From: Clostridium sp031626875
Lineage (GTDB): Bacteria > Bacillota > Clostridia > Clostridiales > Clostridiaceae
Direction: 5' to 3'
Assembly (NCBI RefSeq): GCF_031626875.1
Contig: NZ_JANDMF010000004.1
Coordinates: 108,810-172,809, forward strand
DNA: 64,000 nucleotides
The notes under the pieces were generated by a model, which was not told the origin of the DNA, searched no databases, and saw nothing but the letters and a program-made list of their open reading frames with translations. Positions 44,689 through 52,569 of this stretch are shown here, piece by piece. Within the stretch, counting starts at the first letter, position 1. Every line of letters starts with the position of its first letter. A program made the translations under genes and the position numbers.

Positions 44689-45092
44689 TATCATAAAGAA
44701 CTTAACAGTTAAAGCACGATATATTTCTCCAAAATATATCATTCAAGACTAATTTATATTAGTGGAGATACGATTCTATAAAGTTAGGAAAAGTTTTTTT
44801 ATAGTCGATTAATTTATTTAATTTATTATAATTAGATTCCAACTTATTTTATAGGGTTTAGCTAAGATTAATTTAGGTGATGTAATGATTATATATAGCC
44901 GAAAGGTTATTTATAGTTGTGTAATTATCTACTTTAGTTGAACGAAGTATCTTTATATGTAATGAACTGTTTAATTATAGTCGAAAGATTATAATTTGAT
45001 ATTAAATTATTTATATGGGTGTTAGTTATACTGTTATCTTCTTTATTGAAGGCTATAGATAAGTTTAAAAGCTTATCTATAGCTGATTTTTT
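44689..45092 (+). ncRNA. Structured non-coding RNA, tandem copy 3
   Basis: Nearly identical to copy 2 with the same helices and GAAA loops. Possible promoter: TTGATA at 44667 and TATCAT at 44689 with 16 bases between. Scattered substitutions fall mostly in loops or keep pairing, and the second GNRA hairpin reads GCC-GAAA-GGT. It ends with its own terminator at 45051, after which the repeat stops. Confidence 0.78.
45051..45092 (+). terminator. Terminator of ncRNA copy 3
   Basis: Stem GCTATAGATAAG/CTTATCTATAGC, 12 bp, followed by TGATTTTTT. Compared with copies 1 and 2, the distal base pair has changed on both sides and still pairs. Confidence 0.88.
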
Positions 45093-45148
45093 ATTTCTAG
45101 CACTTTAACATATCTAATTAAATTAAATATATTCTATTTAAAGTTTCT

Positions 45149-45598
45149 TTATATTTTTTTATTGTAATATAATTTTAAAGATATCAAAATTATAGCTGAG
45201 AAAACTAAAACTAAAACCAAAGTAAAAAATACAGTGGGATTAAAAAATCCTGAAATAATTGCTGCAATCCCCAATAATATCAATAAAAAATTATAACCTT
45301 TATTACATATTTTATCATTAATAAATTTATCTCTCTCATCATTTTCTTTAATATATAATTTTTTTAATTCTTCTTCGTTTTTTAATGCTCTAATAAATTT
45401 AACTATATGAAAAATAGCTACAAGTTCAATACCAACAAATAGGCCCACTTGAAAGCCATGAATACCATCATCAATATCATTAATATTCATTTGTATAGCA
45501 GAGTAATATCCTGTTATACAAATAAGTACTATTACTATTACATTAAAAGCTACTCCTCTCGATACTCTTCTCCTTAAAATATTTTTAAACTCACTCAT
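45149..45598 (-). CDS. Small multi-pass membrane protein linked to an Xre regulator
   Basis: Starts at the ATG giving MSEFKNILRRR, which follows GGAGGAGATATAAA, for 149 residues. Four hydrophobic segments are seen near 18-38, 48-70, 98-118 and 122-142, with a charged loop between the second and third (EEELKKLYIKENDERDKFI). Proteins of this layout often sit behind short Xre regulators in Firmicutes, but their function is unknown. The gene starts one base after the regulator's stop, so the two are co-translated. The ribosome site lies inside the end of the regulator gene. Confidence 0.75.
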   Translation of the reverse strand: MSEFKNILRRRVSRGVAFNVIVIVLICITGYYSAIQMNINDIDDGIHGFQVGLFVGIELVAIFHIVKFIRALKNEEELKKLYIKENDERDKFINDKICNKGYNFLLILLGIAAIISGFFNPTVFFTLVLVLVFSAIILISLKLYYNKKI

Positions 45599-45599
45599 T

Positions 45600-45806
45600 T
45601 TATATCTCCTCCACTTCTGAAAAATCAAATACTTCTTCAATTGATAAATTGAAATACTTTGCTATTTTATAAGCTAAAATTAAAGATGCTGTGTACTTTT
45701 CACATTCTAATGATGTAATTGTTTGTCTTGTAACTCCAACTGCTAATGCTAACTCTTCTTGTGATAATTTATTTTTCTTTCGTAATTCTTGAATTTTTGT
45801 TTTCAA
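45600..45806 (-). CDS. Short Xre-family helix-turn-helix regulator
   Basis: 68 residues, almost entirely one Cro/C1-type domain: IQELRKKNKLSQEELALAVG, then VTRQTITSLE as recognition helix and KYFNLSIEEVFDF at the end. This is the compact YozG/phage-repressor-like form that binds DNA as a dimer. It is the first gene of a two-gene operon with a membrane protein. Two copies of a TGCAAAGT-containing repeat overlap its promoter, so it probably represses itself. Confidence 0.88.
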   Translation of the reverse strand: MKTKIQELRKKNKLSQEELALAVGVTRQTITSLECEKYTASLILAYKIAKYFNLSIEEVFDFSEVEEI

Positions 45807-45825
45807 TCATATCACTCCTTGCAAT

Positions 45826-45871
45826 GTTTACTTTGCATTTTTAGTATAGTTAACTTTGCATAAAGTGTCAA
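45826..45871 (-). promoter_or_regulatory. Promoter of the Xre operon with two operator-like repeats
   Basis: On the minus strand, TTGACA (45871-45866) and TATACT (45848-45843) are separated by 17 bases, close to consensus. GTTAACTTTGCATA (45849-45862, in the spacer) and GTTTACTTTGCATT (45826-45839, downstream of -10) repeat at 23-bp spacing, placing two likely Xre sites on one face of the helix. A further TTTTGCAAAA lies upstream near 45878. Confidence 0.7.
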
Positions 45872-45903
45872 GTTCATTTTGCAAAATATATATTAATATT
45901 TAA

Positions 45904-45951
45904 AAAAGAAGATACAGTTTTGCTTTTTAGGCAATAACTGCATCTTCTTTT
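45904..45951 (-). terminator. Terminator overlapping the end of the kinase gene
   Basis: Arms AAAAGAAGAT-CAGTT and AACTG-ATCTTCTTTT, each with one unpaired base, enclose a loop that contains the kinase stop codon. A T run follows on the minus strand. Confidence 0.75.
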
Positions 45952-46673
45952 GATAAATTCAATTTTAAAAAATCTCTTTCAACATCATAGATATTTTCAT
46001 ATCTCTTCTCAATTCCTAATAATTTCTTCAAAAAAATCATTTCTTCCTCAGATAAAACAAGTTCTTCATGCCAAGGTTTTGATTTTATACTTGTCTTTTC
46101 AAAAGAAGAGTAATATAGATGAAGAAAAAATTGTCCCAAATAAGAAAAATCTACTGATGGTATATATCTTTTATTGTTTACAAATCTAGCTAGTCCAAAA
46201 TCTATAAGATATACTTCTTCATTATCCATAATTACATTTGGTATTCTTATATCTCTATGAACTATATTTTTTTCATGAAGATACTTAACTATACTAATCA
46301 TCTTCAACCCTATTTTATGTATTTCACATGGAGTAAATCTATAACCATCTCCAAAAATCATTTCTTCAATGGTTTTCCCACTTTTGTATTCCAAAACATA
46401 TGCATAAATATCATCTTCTTTTATTGTATCAATTATTCTAGGAATAGATAAATGATCAAGTGAAGAAAGTATTTCTTCTTCAAAAATAATTTTATGCCCA
46501 CTTTTCTTCATAGATTTAGGTTTTAAAGTTTTTAAAATAAACTCATCATCATCTAAAGCAACAAGGTAAGATACCCCATATCTACCTTCTCCTACCTTTT
46601 CTAAAATCTTATAGTTTCTAATTAATGCTCCTGGTTTATATGTTTTCTTTTTAAAAAAAGATATCATGACCAT
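45927..46673 (-). CDS. Hanks-type serine/threonine protein kinase, single domain
   Basis: 248 residues or, from the ATG at 46667 that overlaps the upstream stop as ATGA, 246. The fold has the Gly-rich loop GEGRYG near 29-34, Lys in FILKTLKP, a Glu-bearing helix, HRDIRIPNV near 137-145 as catalytic loop and LIDFGLARF near 153-161 as DFG motif. It ends after about 240 residues with no membrane helix or PASTA repeats, so it is cytoplasmic and unlike PrkC. The catalytic loop has Arg in place of the usual Lys (HRDIR versus HRDLK), so it could be a lipid-like or atypical kinase. The partner gene upstream encodes a Ser-rich protein that could be its substrate. Confidence 0.85.
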   Translation of the reverse strand: MVMISFFKKKTYKPGALIRNYKILEKVGEGRYGVSYLVALDDDEFILKTLKPKSMKKSGHKIIFEEEILSSLDHLSIPRIIDTIKEDDIYAYVLEYKSGKTIEEMIFGDGYRFTPCEIHKIGLKMISIVKYLHEKNIVHRDIRIPNVIMDNEEVYLIDFGLARFVNNKRYIPSVDFSYLGQFFLHLYYSSFEKTSIKSKPWHEELVLSEEEMIFLKKLLGIEKRYENIYDVERDFLKLNLSKEDAVIA

Positions 46674-46891
46674 GAACTACTAAAAATGCTAATACTATGA
46701 TGTCTTCTTCTATGGTGTCCTCTTATTGAAGATGAAGAATAATATCTACGTCTTCTTCCTGAGTGAGAATGTGAAGTGAAAATTCTTTTTATACCACTTA
46801 AAATTCCCTCTCTCTTATAATAACTGCTGCCTCTATGTTTGTGTCCATAGTGCCTACCTGATGAACTTGATGAACTTGAGAAAAAACTCAT
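46664..46891 (-). CDS. Small Ser/Arg/His-rich low-complexity protein overlapping the kinase gene
   Basis: 75 residues from the ATG giving MSFFSSSSSSSGRHYGHKH, with AGAGAGG upstream. It contains runs of serine (positions 5-11 and later SSSS), GRRRRYY and GHHRRRHH, and ends SIFSSSWS. There are almost no acidic residues. The composition is like an SR-type tail, with many possible phosphorylation sites close to arginines. The stop overlaps the kinase start, so the two products are made together. I know no family for it. Adaptor, RNA-binding or kinase-substrate roles are guesses. Confidence 0.6.
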   Translation of the reverse strand: MSFFSSSSSSSGRHYGHKHRGSSYYKREGILSGIKRIFTSHSHSGRRRRYYSSSSIRGHHRRRHHSISIFSSSWS

Positions 46892-47043
46892 TAAATGCAC
46901 CTCTCTTATATTTAAATAATAAAAAAATATAATTTTATTATATAATATGTTAAATTATCATATCAGTCAACACTATAAGAACATATTTTTAATAAAAATA
47001 TATTCCAATTAAAAATAATGATATTTTTATCAATTTAATAGTT

Positions 47044-47919
47044 CTATCTATTTTTATAATATTCTATAACAAAATCTTTAAAACTTTCAGCAGTCTTTGT
47101 TAAATATCTATTTTTAGACCAAGATAAACCAATTGTAAAATTACATACAGGTTCATCTATTGGAATAAGTTTCAATGGACTATTAGAATATATTTCACAA
47201 ATTGACTTTGGAATTAATGCAACGCCTCTACCTAAATGAAGCATATCATAAATCAATACATCATCAACTTCAAATATTATATTTGGAATAAATCCAGCTG
47301 CATTACATAAATTATCTGTAAAACTTCTATATGTATAAGTTCCTACTACAGATATAAAATTCTCATTCTTTGCTTCTGAGAGCGAGATTTTTTCTCTTGT
47401 TGCAAATCTATGATTTGGTGGAACAACTAAGACTATTTCATCTTCTCTTAATATAATAGTTTGAATTTCTTCTCTCTCAATTGGTGGTGATGTCATAGCA
47501 AAATCTATTTCTCCAGACATTAAACTTTCTTCCATCCCATCTTTATTTCCTAAAAATTGATGAAGCTTCACCTCAGGATATTTTGTCAGAAATTCAGTTA
47601 ATATTCCAAATAGAAACCTTGTATTACCAATTGCTAATGAAATGTTATTATTATTTATTTCTATTTTTTCTTTTATTTCTAATTTTGCACTTTCAATTTC
47701 ACTAAATATTGAATTAACCCTTTTTAAAAACATCTTGCCTGATTCATTAAGTTCAATACTTCTTGCTTTTCTATTAAATAAAAGAGTCCCTAGTTCTGTT
47801 TCTAATCTTGAGATCATAATGCTAAGGGATGGTTGAGAAATATTTAGTTCCTTAGCTGCCTTTGTCATATGTTGCATTTTTGCTACGACCTGAAAATATT
47901 TTAATTGAAGTAATTCCAT
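47044..47919 (-). CDS. LysR-family transcriptional regulator
   Basis: 291 residues. The N-terminal winged helix is MELLQLKYFQVVAKMQHMTK...LNISQPSLSIMISRLE..., with recognition helix SQPSLSIMISRLETELG near 29-45. A periplasmic-binding-like effector domain (about 90-290) has AIGNTRFLFGIL, EIDFAMTSPPIE and VALIPKSICEIY. The target is unknown. It follows the YhgE-type gene on the same strand, with a terminator and 190 bases between, so it is likely transcribed alone. Confidence 0.9.
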   Translation of the reverse strand: MELLQLKYFQVVAKMQHMTKAAKELNISQPSLSIMISRLETELGTLLFNRKARSIELNESGKMFLKRVNSIFSEIESAKLEIKEKIEINNNNISLAIGNTRFLFGILTEFLTKYPEVKLHQFLGNKDGMEESLMSGEIDFAMTSPPIEREEIQTIILREDEIVLVVPPNHRFATREKISLSEAKNENFISVVGTYTYRSFTDNLCNAAGFIPNIIFEVDDVLIYDMLHLGRGVALIPKSICEIYSNSPLKLIPIDEPVCNFTIGLSWSKNRYLTKTAESFKDFVIEYYKNR

Positions 47920-48059
47920 AACTTAAGCTCCTAAATTGTTTTATATTTTATACTTTTTATATAAAAAGTAGTTAGCATATTACAAATTAATATATTAACT
48001 ACATTTCAATTAAAATGCAAGTTCACTTACATTTTCTTATTAACTTTTCTCTATAACTA

Positions 48060-48106
48060 AAAAAGCTTTAGCTATGAAATAATAAATTTCACTACTAAAG
48101 CTTTTT
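48060..48106 (-). terminator. Terminator of the YhgE/Pip gene
   Basis: 12-bp stem AAAAAGCTTTAG/CTAAAGCTTTTT with a 23-base loop and T runs, just after the stop at 48110. Confidence 0.8.
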
Positions 48107-48109
48107 CTA

Positions 48110-50260
48110 TTATGCAGTTTCTAATACAGTCTTTGCATCTTTTACCTTGGTTTTCTTTAATGAGTTTATTAAGCCTCTTATTATATATCCTCCAATTAAG
48201 AATATTCCCATGAATGTTAATAATATTGTAACATCACTTTGATATAATGATGAATTAACTCCACCAATTATCATTCTTAACATTCCAACTGAATATGTAA
48301 ATGGAAGATACTCTCCAATAATTCTAAAGAAGGCTGGAGCAGTTTCTATTGGGAATGTTCCCCCTGAAGAAGCAAGTTGTAATAAGAATACTATAAACAT
48401 TATAGGTGTTCCTATAATTCCTATAGCATATGATACACCATACATTATGCTAAAGAATACCAGTGATATAAAGATATTATTTAGATAGAAGTATCCTGTT
48501 CCAACAGTATCAATTTTCAATCCATTTACCAAAACAAAACTAACTAGTAAAGCTTGTATAATAGCTATTGCTGCACCTATTAAGAATTTACCTGTAAAAC
48601 TCTTAGCAAATTTGTTATCAGTTACTTTCACTCCTTTAGCAATTGATAACACAAGGTTTATAAACATTCCTCCAAGCCATAGAGATAATGATACAAAATA
48701 TGGAGCTAATCCTTCACCATAATATGCCACATCATTTAAAGTTTCTTCTTTTAACGTTACTGGTTCTGAAACAAAGTTTGACATATCGTTTGATGTAAAT
48801 TTTAATTTATCATTCATTTTGCTATAACCAGTATTTAGACCATCTTTTAATTTTGTAGTTCCATCATTAGCTGTTATTAGTCCATCATTTAATGCTATAG
48901 ACCCATCATTAAGTTTTGATAAACCACTTGATAAATCGCCTGTTTTATTAGTAGCATTATCTAATCCTGTGTATAACTTTTGGCTTCCATTTTTAAGAGC
49001 TTTAGCTCCTGCTATGAGTTTATCTGTTCCTGCTGCTGCATTATTTAAACTTTCATTTATGCCTGTTGCAAGTTGGTTTGTTCCTTCAGCTACTTTTGAT
49101 GTCCCACCTTTTACTTTTTCTGCTCCAGCTTTTAAAAGATTAAGCTTCTCAATTAATGGATTTAACTCATCAGCAGATTTTTTAAGAGGTTCAACAATAT
49201 TATTATTTATATCACCCTTTTTAATATCTGCAGTAATCTTCTTTGCTCTATTTAATTTATCCAAAGACTCATTACTTAGCTTTCCATTATTATTATAATC
49301 CTCTATTACTTTGGCTAGTAAATCATCTACATTATCAATCCCTTTTGAAGCTGCTGAAATTTTTTCTGCTGCAGCTTTTGATTTATTTGCAAGCTCTTTT
49401 TTTGATTCTGTAGTTTTTTCATAAGCTAAAGATGCTCCATTAGCTACATCATTTGCTCCTTTAGCAGTTTCCCCTGCACCACTTATAAGTTCTCCTATTT
49501 TATCATTCTTTTGAGAAAGTCCACTCTTTAACTGATTCAATCCAGCTATTAAGGAATCTGTACCATTTGAAAGATCCTTCTGCCCTGTTGTTGCTTGCTT
49601 TAATCCAGCTTCAAGCAATTTAGTACCATCAAAAGCAGTTAACATTCCATCTTTTAAAGTAGCACTACCATCTACTAGTTGTTTTGTTCCATCTTGAAGT
49701 TTATTAGCACCATCACTTGCTTCATTTAATGAAGATTTAATCTCATATAAATTATCAACCAAGGATTTTGAAGTTTCTTCTTGAATACTAGAAGCTATAT
49801 CTGATTTCACTGTTTGTGCAACTTTTTCAGATATTTGATAAAACACATAATTTCTTCCTTTATTTCCTTCATAGATAACTTCAGGCTTATCAAATTTTCC
49901 ATCACTTGATTCTGAAAGCTTTTTTGAAAAATCTTCTGGAATTACTATCATAGCATAATAGTCTTTCCCCTCAACACCTTTCTTAGCTTCATCTAAGTTT
50001 ACAAAATTCCATTTTACCTTATCGTTATCTTTAAGCTTATCCTCTACATCTTTACCTATATTATAAGTTTTATCACCTTTTGTTACTGGCTTGTCCAGAT
50101 TTACAAAAGCAACTGGAACATTATTCACATTTCCATAAGTATCCCAAAATGCACTTAAGTATATAGATGAATATAACATTGGTATTAATATTACTGCTAT
50201 TATACTGATACATAAGATAATTAATATAGACTTCTTTTTGTTTTTTGTGTTTTTCACCAT
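48110..50260 (-). CDS. YhgE/Pip-family membrane protein (ABC-2-like)
   Basis: 716 residues. The first membrane helix near 12-33 is followed by the YhgE/Pip N-terminal domain (SAFWDTYGNVNNVPVAFVNLDKP near 36-58, DYYAMIVIPEDFSKKL). The middle (about 165-480) is helical and built from LxxGxxxLxxG repeats (KLQDGTKQLVDGSATLKDG, LNDGSIALNDG). The last 230 residues hold five or six membrane helices with YYGEGLAPYFVSLSLWLGG and a final basic tail. The family includes phage infection protein and type VII secretion-related YueB/EsaA-like proteins. No secretion genes are nearby here. Function is unknown beyond an envelope role. Confidence 0.9.
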   Translation of the reverse strand: MVKNTKNKKKSILIILCISIIAVILIPMLYSSIYLSAFWDTYGNVNNVPVAFVNLDKPVTKGDKTYNIGKDVEDKLKDNDKVKWNFVNLDEAKKGVEGKDYYAMIVIPEDFSKKLSESSDGKFDKPEVIYEGNKGRNYVFYQISEKVAQTVKSDIASSIQEETSKSLVDNLYEIKSSLNEASDGANKLQDGTKQLVDGSATLKDGMLTAFDGTKLLEAGLKQATTGQKDLSNGTDSLIAGLNQLKSGLSQKNDKIGELISGAGETAKGANDVANGASLAYEKTTESKKELANKSKAAAEKISAASKGIDNVDDLLAKVIEDYNNNGKLSNESLDKLNRAKKITADIKKGDINNNIVEPLKKSADELNPLIEKLNLLKAGAEKVKGGTSKVAEGTNQLATGINESLNNAAAGTDKLIAGAKALKNGSQKLYTGLDNATNKTGDLSSGLSKLNDGSIALNDGLITANDGTTKLKDGLNTGYSKMNDKLKFTSNDMSNFVSEPVTLKEETLNDVAYYGEGLAPYFVSLSLWLGGMFINLVLSIAKGVKVTDNKFAKSFTGKFLIGAAIAIIQALLVSFVLVNGLKIDTVGTGYFYLNNIFISLVFFSIMYGVSYAIGIIGTPIMFIVFLLQLASSGGTFPIETAPAFFRIIGEYLPFTYSVGMLRMIIGGVNSSLYQSDVTILLTFMGIFLIGGYIIRGLINSLKKTKVKDAKTVLETA

Positions 50261-50547
50261 TCTAATACCTCCTATTTCCCTATGAAATTTAATTTTGCTA
50301 CATAAACTTCATAAAATATATTTTATTCTACATTTTTAATAGTGTCTAATATATAATTTCGTATAAATATATATATTGTATTCTATCATTTATAGTTAAA
50401 CGTTTTATATAATTCGTGGTTTCAAGTCTTTTTCTAGCATTTTTATAGTTTTGTCCCACAAATTATATTTTATCTATTAATTTTAGTCGAAATATATCGA
50501 TTATAAAAATATACGAAATTTTTAACAAAACTGAAAGGAGTATATAA

Positions 50548-52518
50548 ATGAGCATTAGAAAAAAACTAACATTATCACTTTTATTAGCAAGTTCTCTACC
50601 TTTAATAATTTTTATAGCTATAAGCTATTATTTTTCTCAAAATACTGCTACTAAAAATGCTATGAATAGTAATTTGAAACAAGTTGAATTTGTTCAATCT
50701 AAGATTAATAGTTTAATTAGTGAAAATATGACTGGAATTAAGACACTGGCCCAAAATCCAATAACAAGATCTATGGATAGTGAAAAAATCAAACCTGTTT
50801 TCGTTGAAGCATCAAAGCTATATCCAAACATAACAAGTTTTGTTGCTTCAAAAATAGATGGTAATCAATTTGTAAGATCAGACGCAGGTTCTTTATCTAA
50901 TATTTCAGATCGTAACTTTTTCAAACTTGCAAGTGGTGGCCAAGATGAAGTTGTATCAGAGATTCTTATATCAAAAGCAAATAATCATCCTATAACAGTT
51001 CTTGCAACCCCATTAAAAGATGTAGCAGATGGGAAAATAGTAGGTGTTGTTCAAGGGACTATTGATCTTTCAAATTTAAATGATTTTGTAAAAGATCTTT
51101 CATCTGATACTGTTACTGTTTCTATATTAGATAATGAAGGTAAATTGTTAGCCCATCCAACAGAAACCTTTCAAACTCTTGAAGAACGAAAAGATTTAAG
51201 CAGCTATGAATTCGTAAAAAAGGGGCTATCTGGAGAAAGTGGCTCTGAAGAAATATCTATAGATGGCAATACTAAATTAATTAGTTATATTCAAGATGAA
51301 AAAACAGGCTGGGTAATTTGTGCAGAAATCTCAAAAAAAGTTGCCCTTGAAAAAAGTATACAGTCATCTATTTTTACATCACTAATTGGTTTAATTATAT
51401 TGGTTATAGTTTCTATAATTCTATTTATTTTAGCAGGACGCTCAATAAAACCAATCCATTTACTTTTATCAGCTGCTAATACTATTGCTGATGGTAATTT
51501 AAATATCAATAAATTAGATACTTATTCAAAAGATGAATTTAGCCAATTAGGTGCAGCTTTTGAAAAAATGGTGCATAACTTAAAAGATACAGTAAACAAT
51601 ATAAAACAATACTCATTAAACGTTGCTGATTCATCTGCAGAGATGATAGAAGTTTGTGAGCAACAAGCCATGACCTCTACTAGCACAGCTGAAAATTCTA
51701 ATGAGATTGCATTAAGAACTGAGGAAGTTAATGCTAGTATACACAATATTTCTTCTAATGTTATAAACTTAGACAACGCTATGGCTAATATAAACCAAAA
51801 GTCTACCATTGTTTCAAATGCTGTAAATGACGCTTCAAATTATTCTGAAATGGGTAGTAAAGCATTAGTTAAAGTTAATTCTAGTATTAATGGTATTCAA
51901 GAATCAGTTAACGAAACTGCTTCTGTTATAAATAAGTTAAATGTTCACTCAAAATCAATAGGTCAAATTACTGAAGTGATTAAAGGAATATCAGAACAGA
52001 CAAATTTACTAGCATTAAATGCAGCTATTGAAGCAGCTCGTGCAGGGGAACAAGGTAAAGGATTTGCTGTCGTTGCTGAAGAAGTACGTAAACTAGCAGA
52101 ACAATCTGGTGAAGCAGCTGGACAAGTAGCTAGCTTAATCGATGGAATCCAAAAAGAAACTGAAAATGTAACAATTCTTATGAATAAAGGGATTGAAGAT
52201 GTTGCTGGAGGATCAGAAGTTATAAAAGAGACTAATGAATATTTTGATCAAATTTTTAAAGCTATAAAAGATATTTCAGCTAGCATGGAAGATGTAACAA
52301 TCGCAATTCGTTCTGTTGCTAAAGAAGAAGAGGAAATATCTAACAACCTTGAGAATATAATTGAACTTTCTGGAAAGGTAAATGGAGAAATCCAAGGAAT
52401 ATCAGCAGCTACAGAAGAACAAGTAGCTTCAATTGAAGAAATGACAGCATCAGCTCAAGGACTTGGCGAAATGGCTATAAACCTTAAAGATTTGATTAAT
52501 AAATTTAAAACTGAATAA
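50548..52518 (+). CDS. Methyl-accepting chemotaxis protein with Cache domain
   Basis: 656 residues. A helix near 9-29 leads to an extracellular dCache domain (about 35-270, with FVRSDAGSLSNISDRNFFKLA and GVVQGTIDLSNL). A second helix near 277-298 leads to HAMP and the signalling domain with ISEQTNLLALNAAIEAARAG and VVAEEVRKLAEQSGEA near 485-525. It ends IKDLINKFKTE-like without a methylesterase-binding tail. The start follows GAAAGGAG. It is a different receptor from the one at 34252 and probably senses another small molecule. The gene is monocistronic with its own terminator. Confidence 0.95.
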   Translation: MSIRKKLTLSLLLASSLPLIIFIAISYYFSQNTATKNAMNSNLKQVEFVQSKINSLISENMTGIKTLAQNPITRSMDSEKIKPVFVEASKLYPNITSFVASKIDGNQFVRSDAGSLSNISDRNFFKLASGGQDEVVSEILISKANNHPITVLATPLKDVADGKIVGVVQGTIDLSNLNDFVKDLSSDTVTVSILDNEGKLLAHPTETFQTLEERKDLSSYEFVKKGLSGESGSEEISIDGNTKLISYIQDEKTGWVICAEISKKVALEKSIQSSIFTSLIGLIILVIVSIILFILAGRSIKPIHLLLSAANTIADGNLNINKLDTYSKDEFSQLGAAFEKMVHNLKDTVNNIKQYSLNVADSSAEMIEVCEQQAMTSTSTAENSNEIALRTEEVNASIHNISSNVINLDNAMANINQKSTIVSNAVNDASNYSEMGSKALVKVNSSINGIQESVNETASVINKLNVHSKSIGQITEVIKGISEQTNLLALNAAIEAARAGEQGKGFAVVAEEVRKLAEQSGEAAGQVASLIDGIQKETENVTILMNKGIEDVAGGSEVIKETNEYFDQIFKAIKDISASMEDVTIAIRSVAKEEEEISNNLENIIELSGKVNGEIQGISAATEEQVASIEEMTASAQGLGEMAINLKDLINKFKTE

Positions 52519-52527
52519 TATTTTATT

Positions 52528-52563
52528 GGAGTATAGAATGAAGTTTCTATACTCCTATTTTTT
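52528..52563. terminator. Terminator between convergent chemoreceptor and kinase genes
   Basis: 11-bp stem GGAGTATAGAA/TTCTATACTCC, then TATTTTTT on the plus strand and an A/T-rich flank on the other. Confidence 0.85.
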
Positions 52564-52569
52564 ACCTTT

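Larger units (their letters stand above)
43705..45092 (+). repeat. Three tandem copies of a 480-500 bp element
   Basis: The landmark TATCATAAAGAACTTA begins at 43705, 44207 and 44689, giving periods of 502 and 482 bases. Copies 2 and 3 are nearly identical, while copy 1 is clearly diverged. Each copy ends in its own terminator. The spacers between copies 1-2 and 2-3 are also repeated. The whole block is free of credible genes. It was judged to be three RNA genes, listed individually. Confidence 0.93.

Noticed and set aside
43705..45092. Tandem repeats read as a mobile element or insertion sequence
   Set aside because: No transposase frame, terminal inverted repeats or target duplications are seen. 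Each copy has a terminator and paired-base changes, which fits RNA genes better.
48110..50260. Type VII secretion locus based on the YhgE/Pip protein
   Set aside because: No EssC-type ATPase, WXG100 or LXG proteins are nearby. The AAA+ protein at 60565 is over 10 kb away with unrelated genes between.
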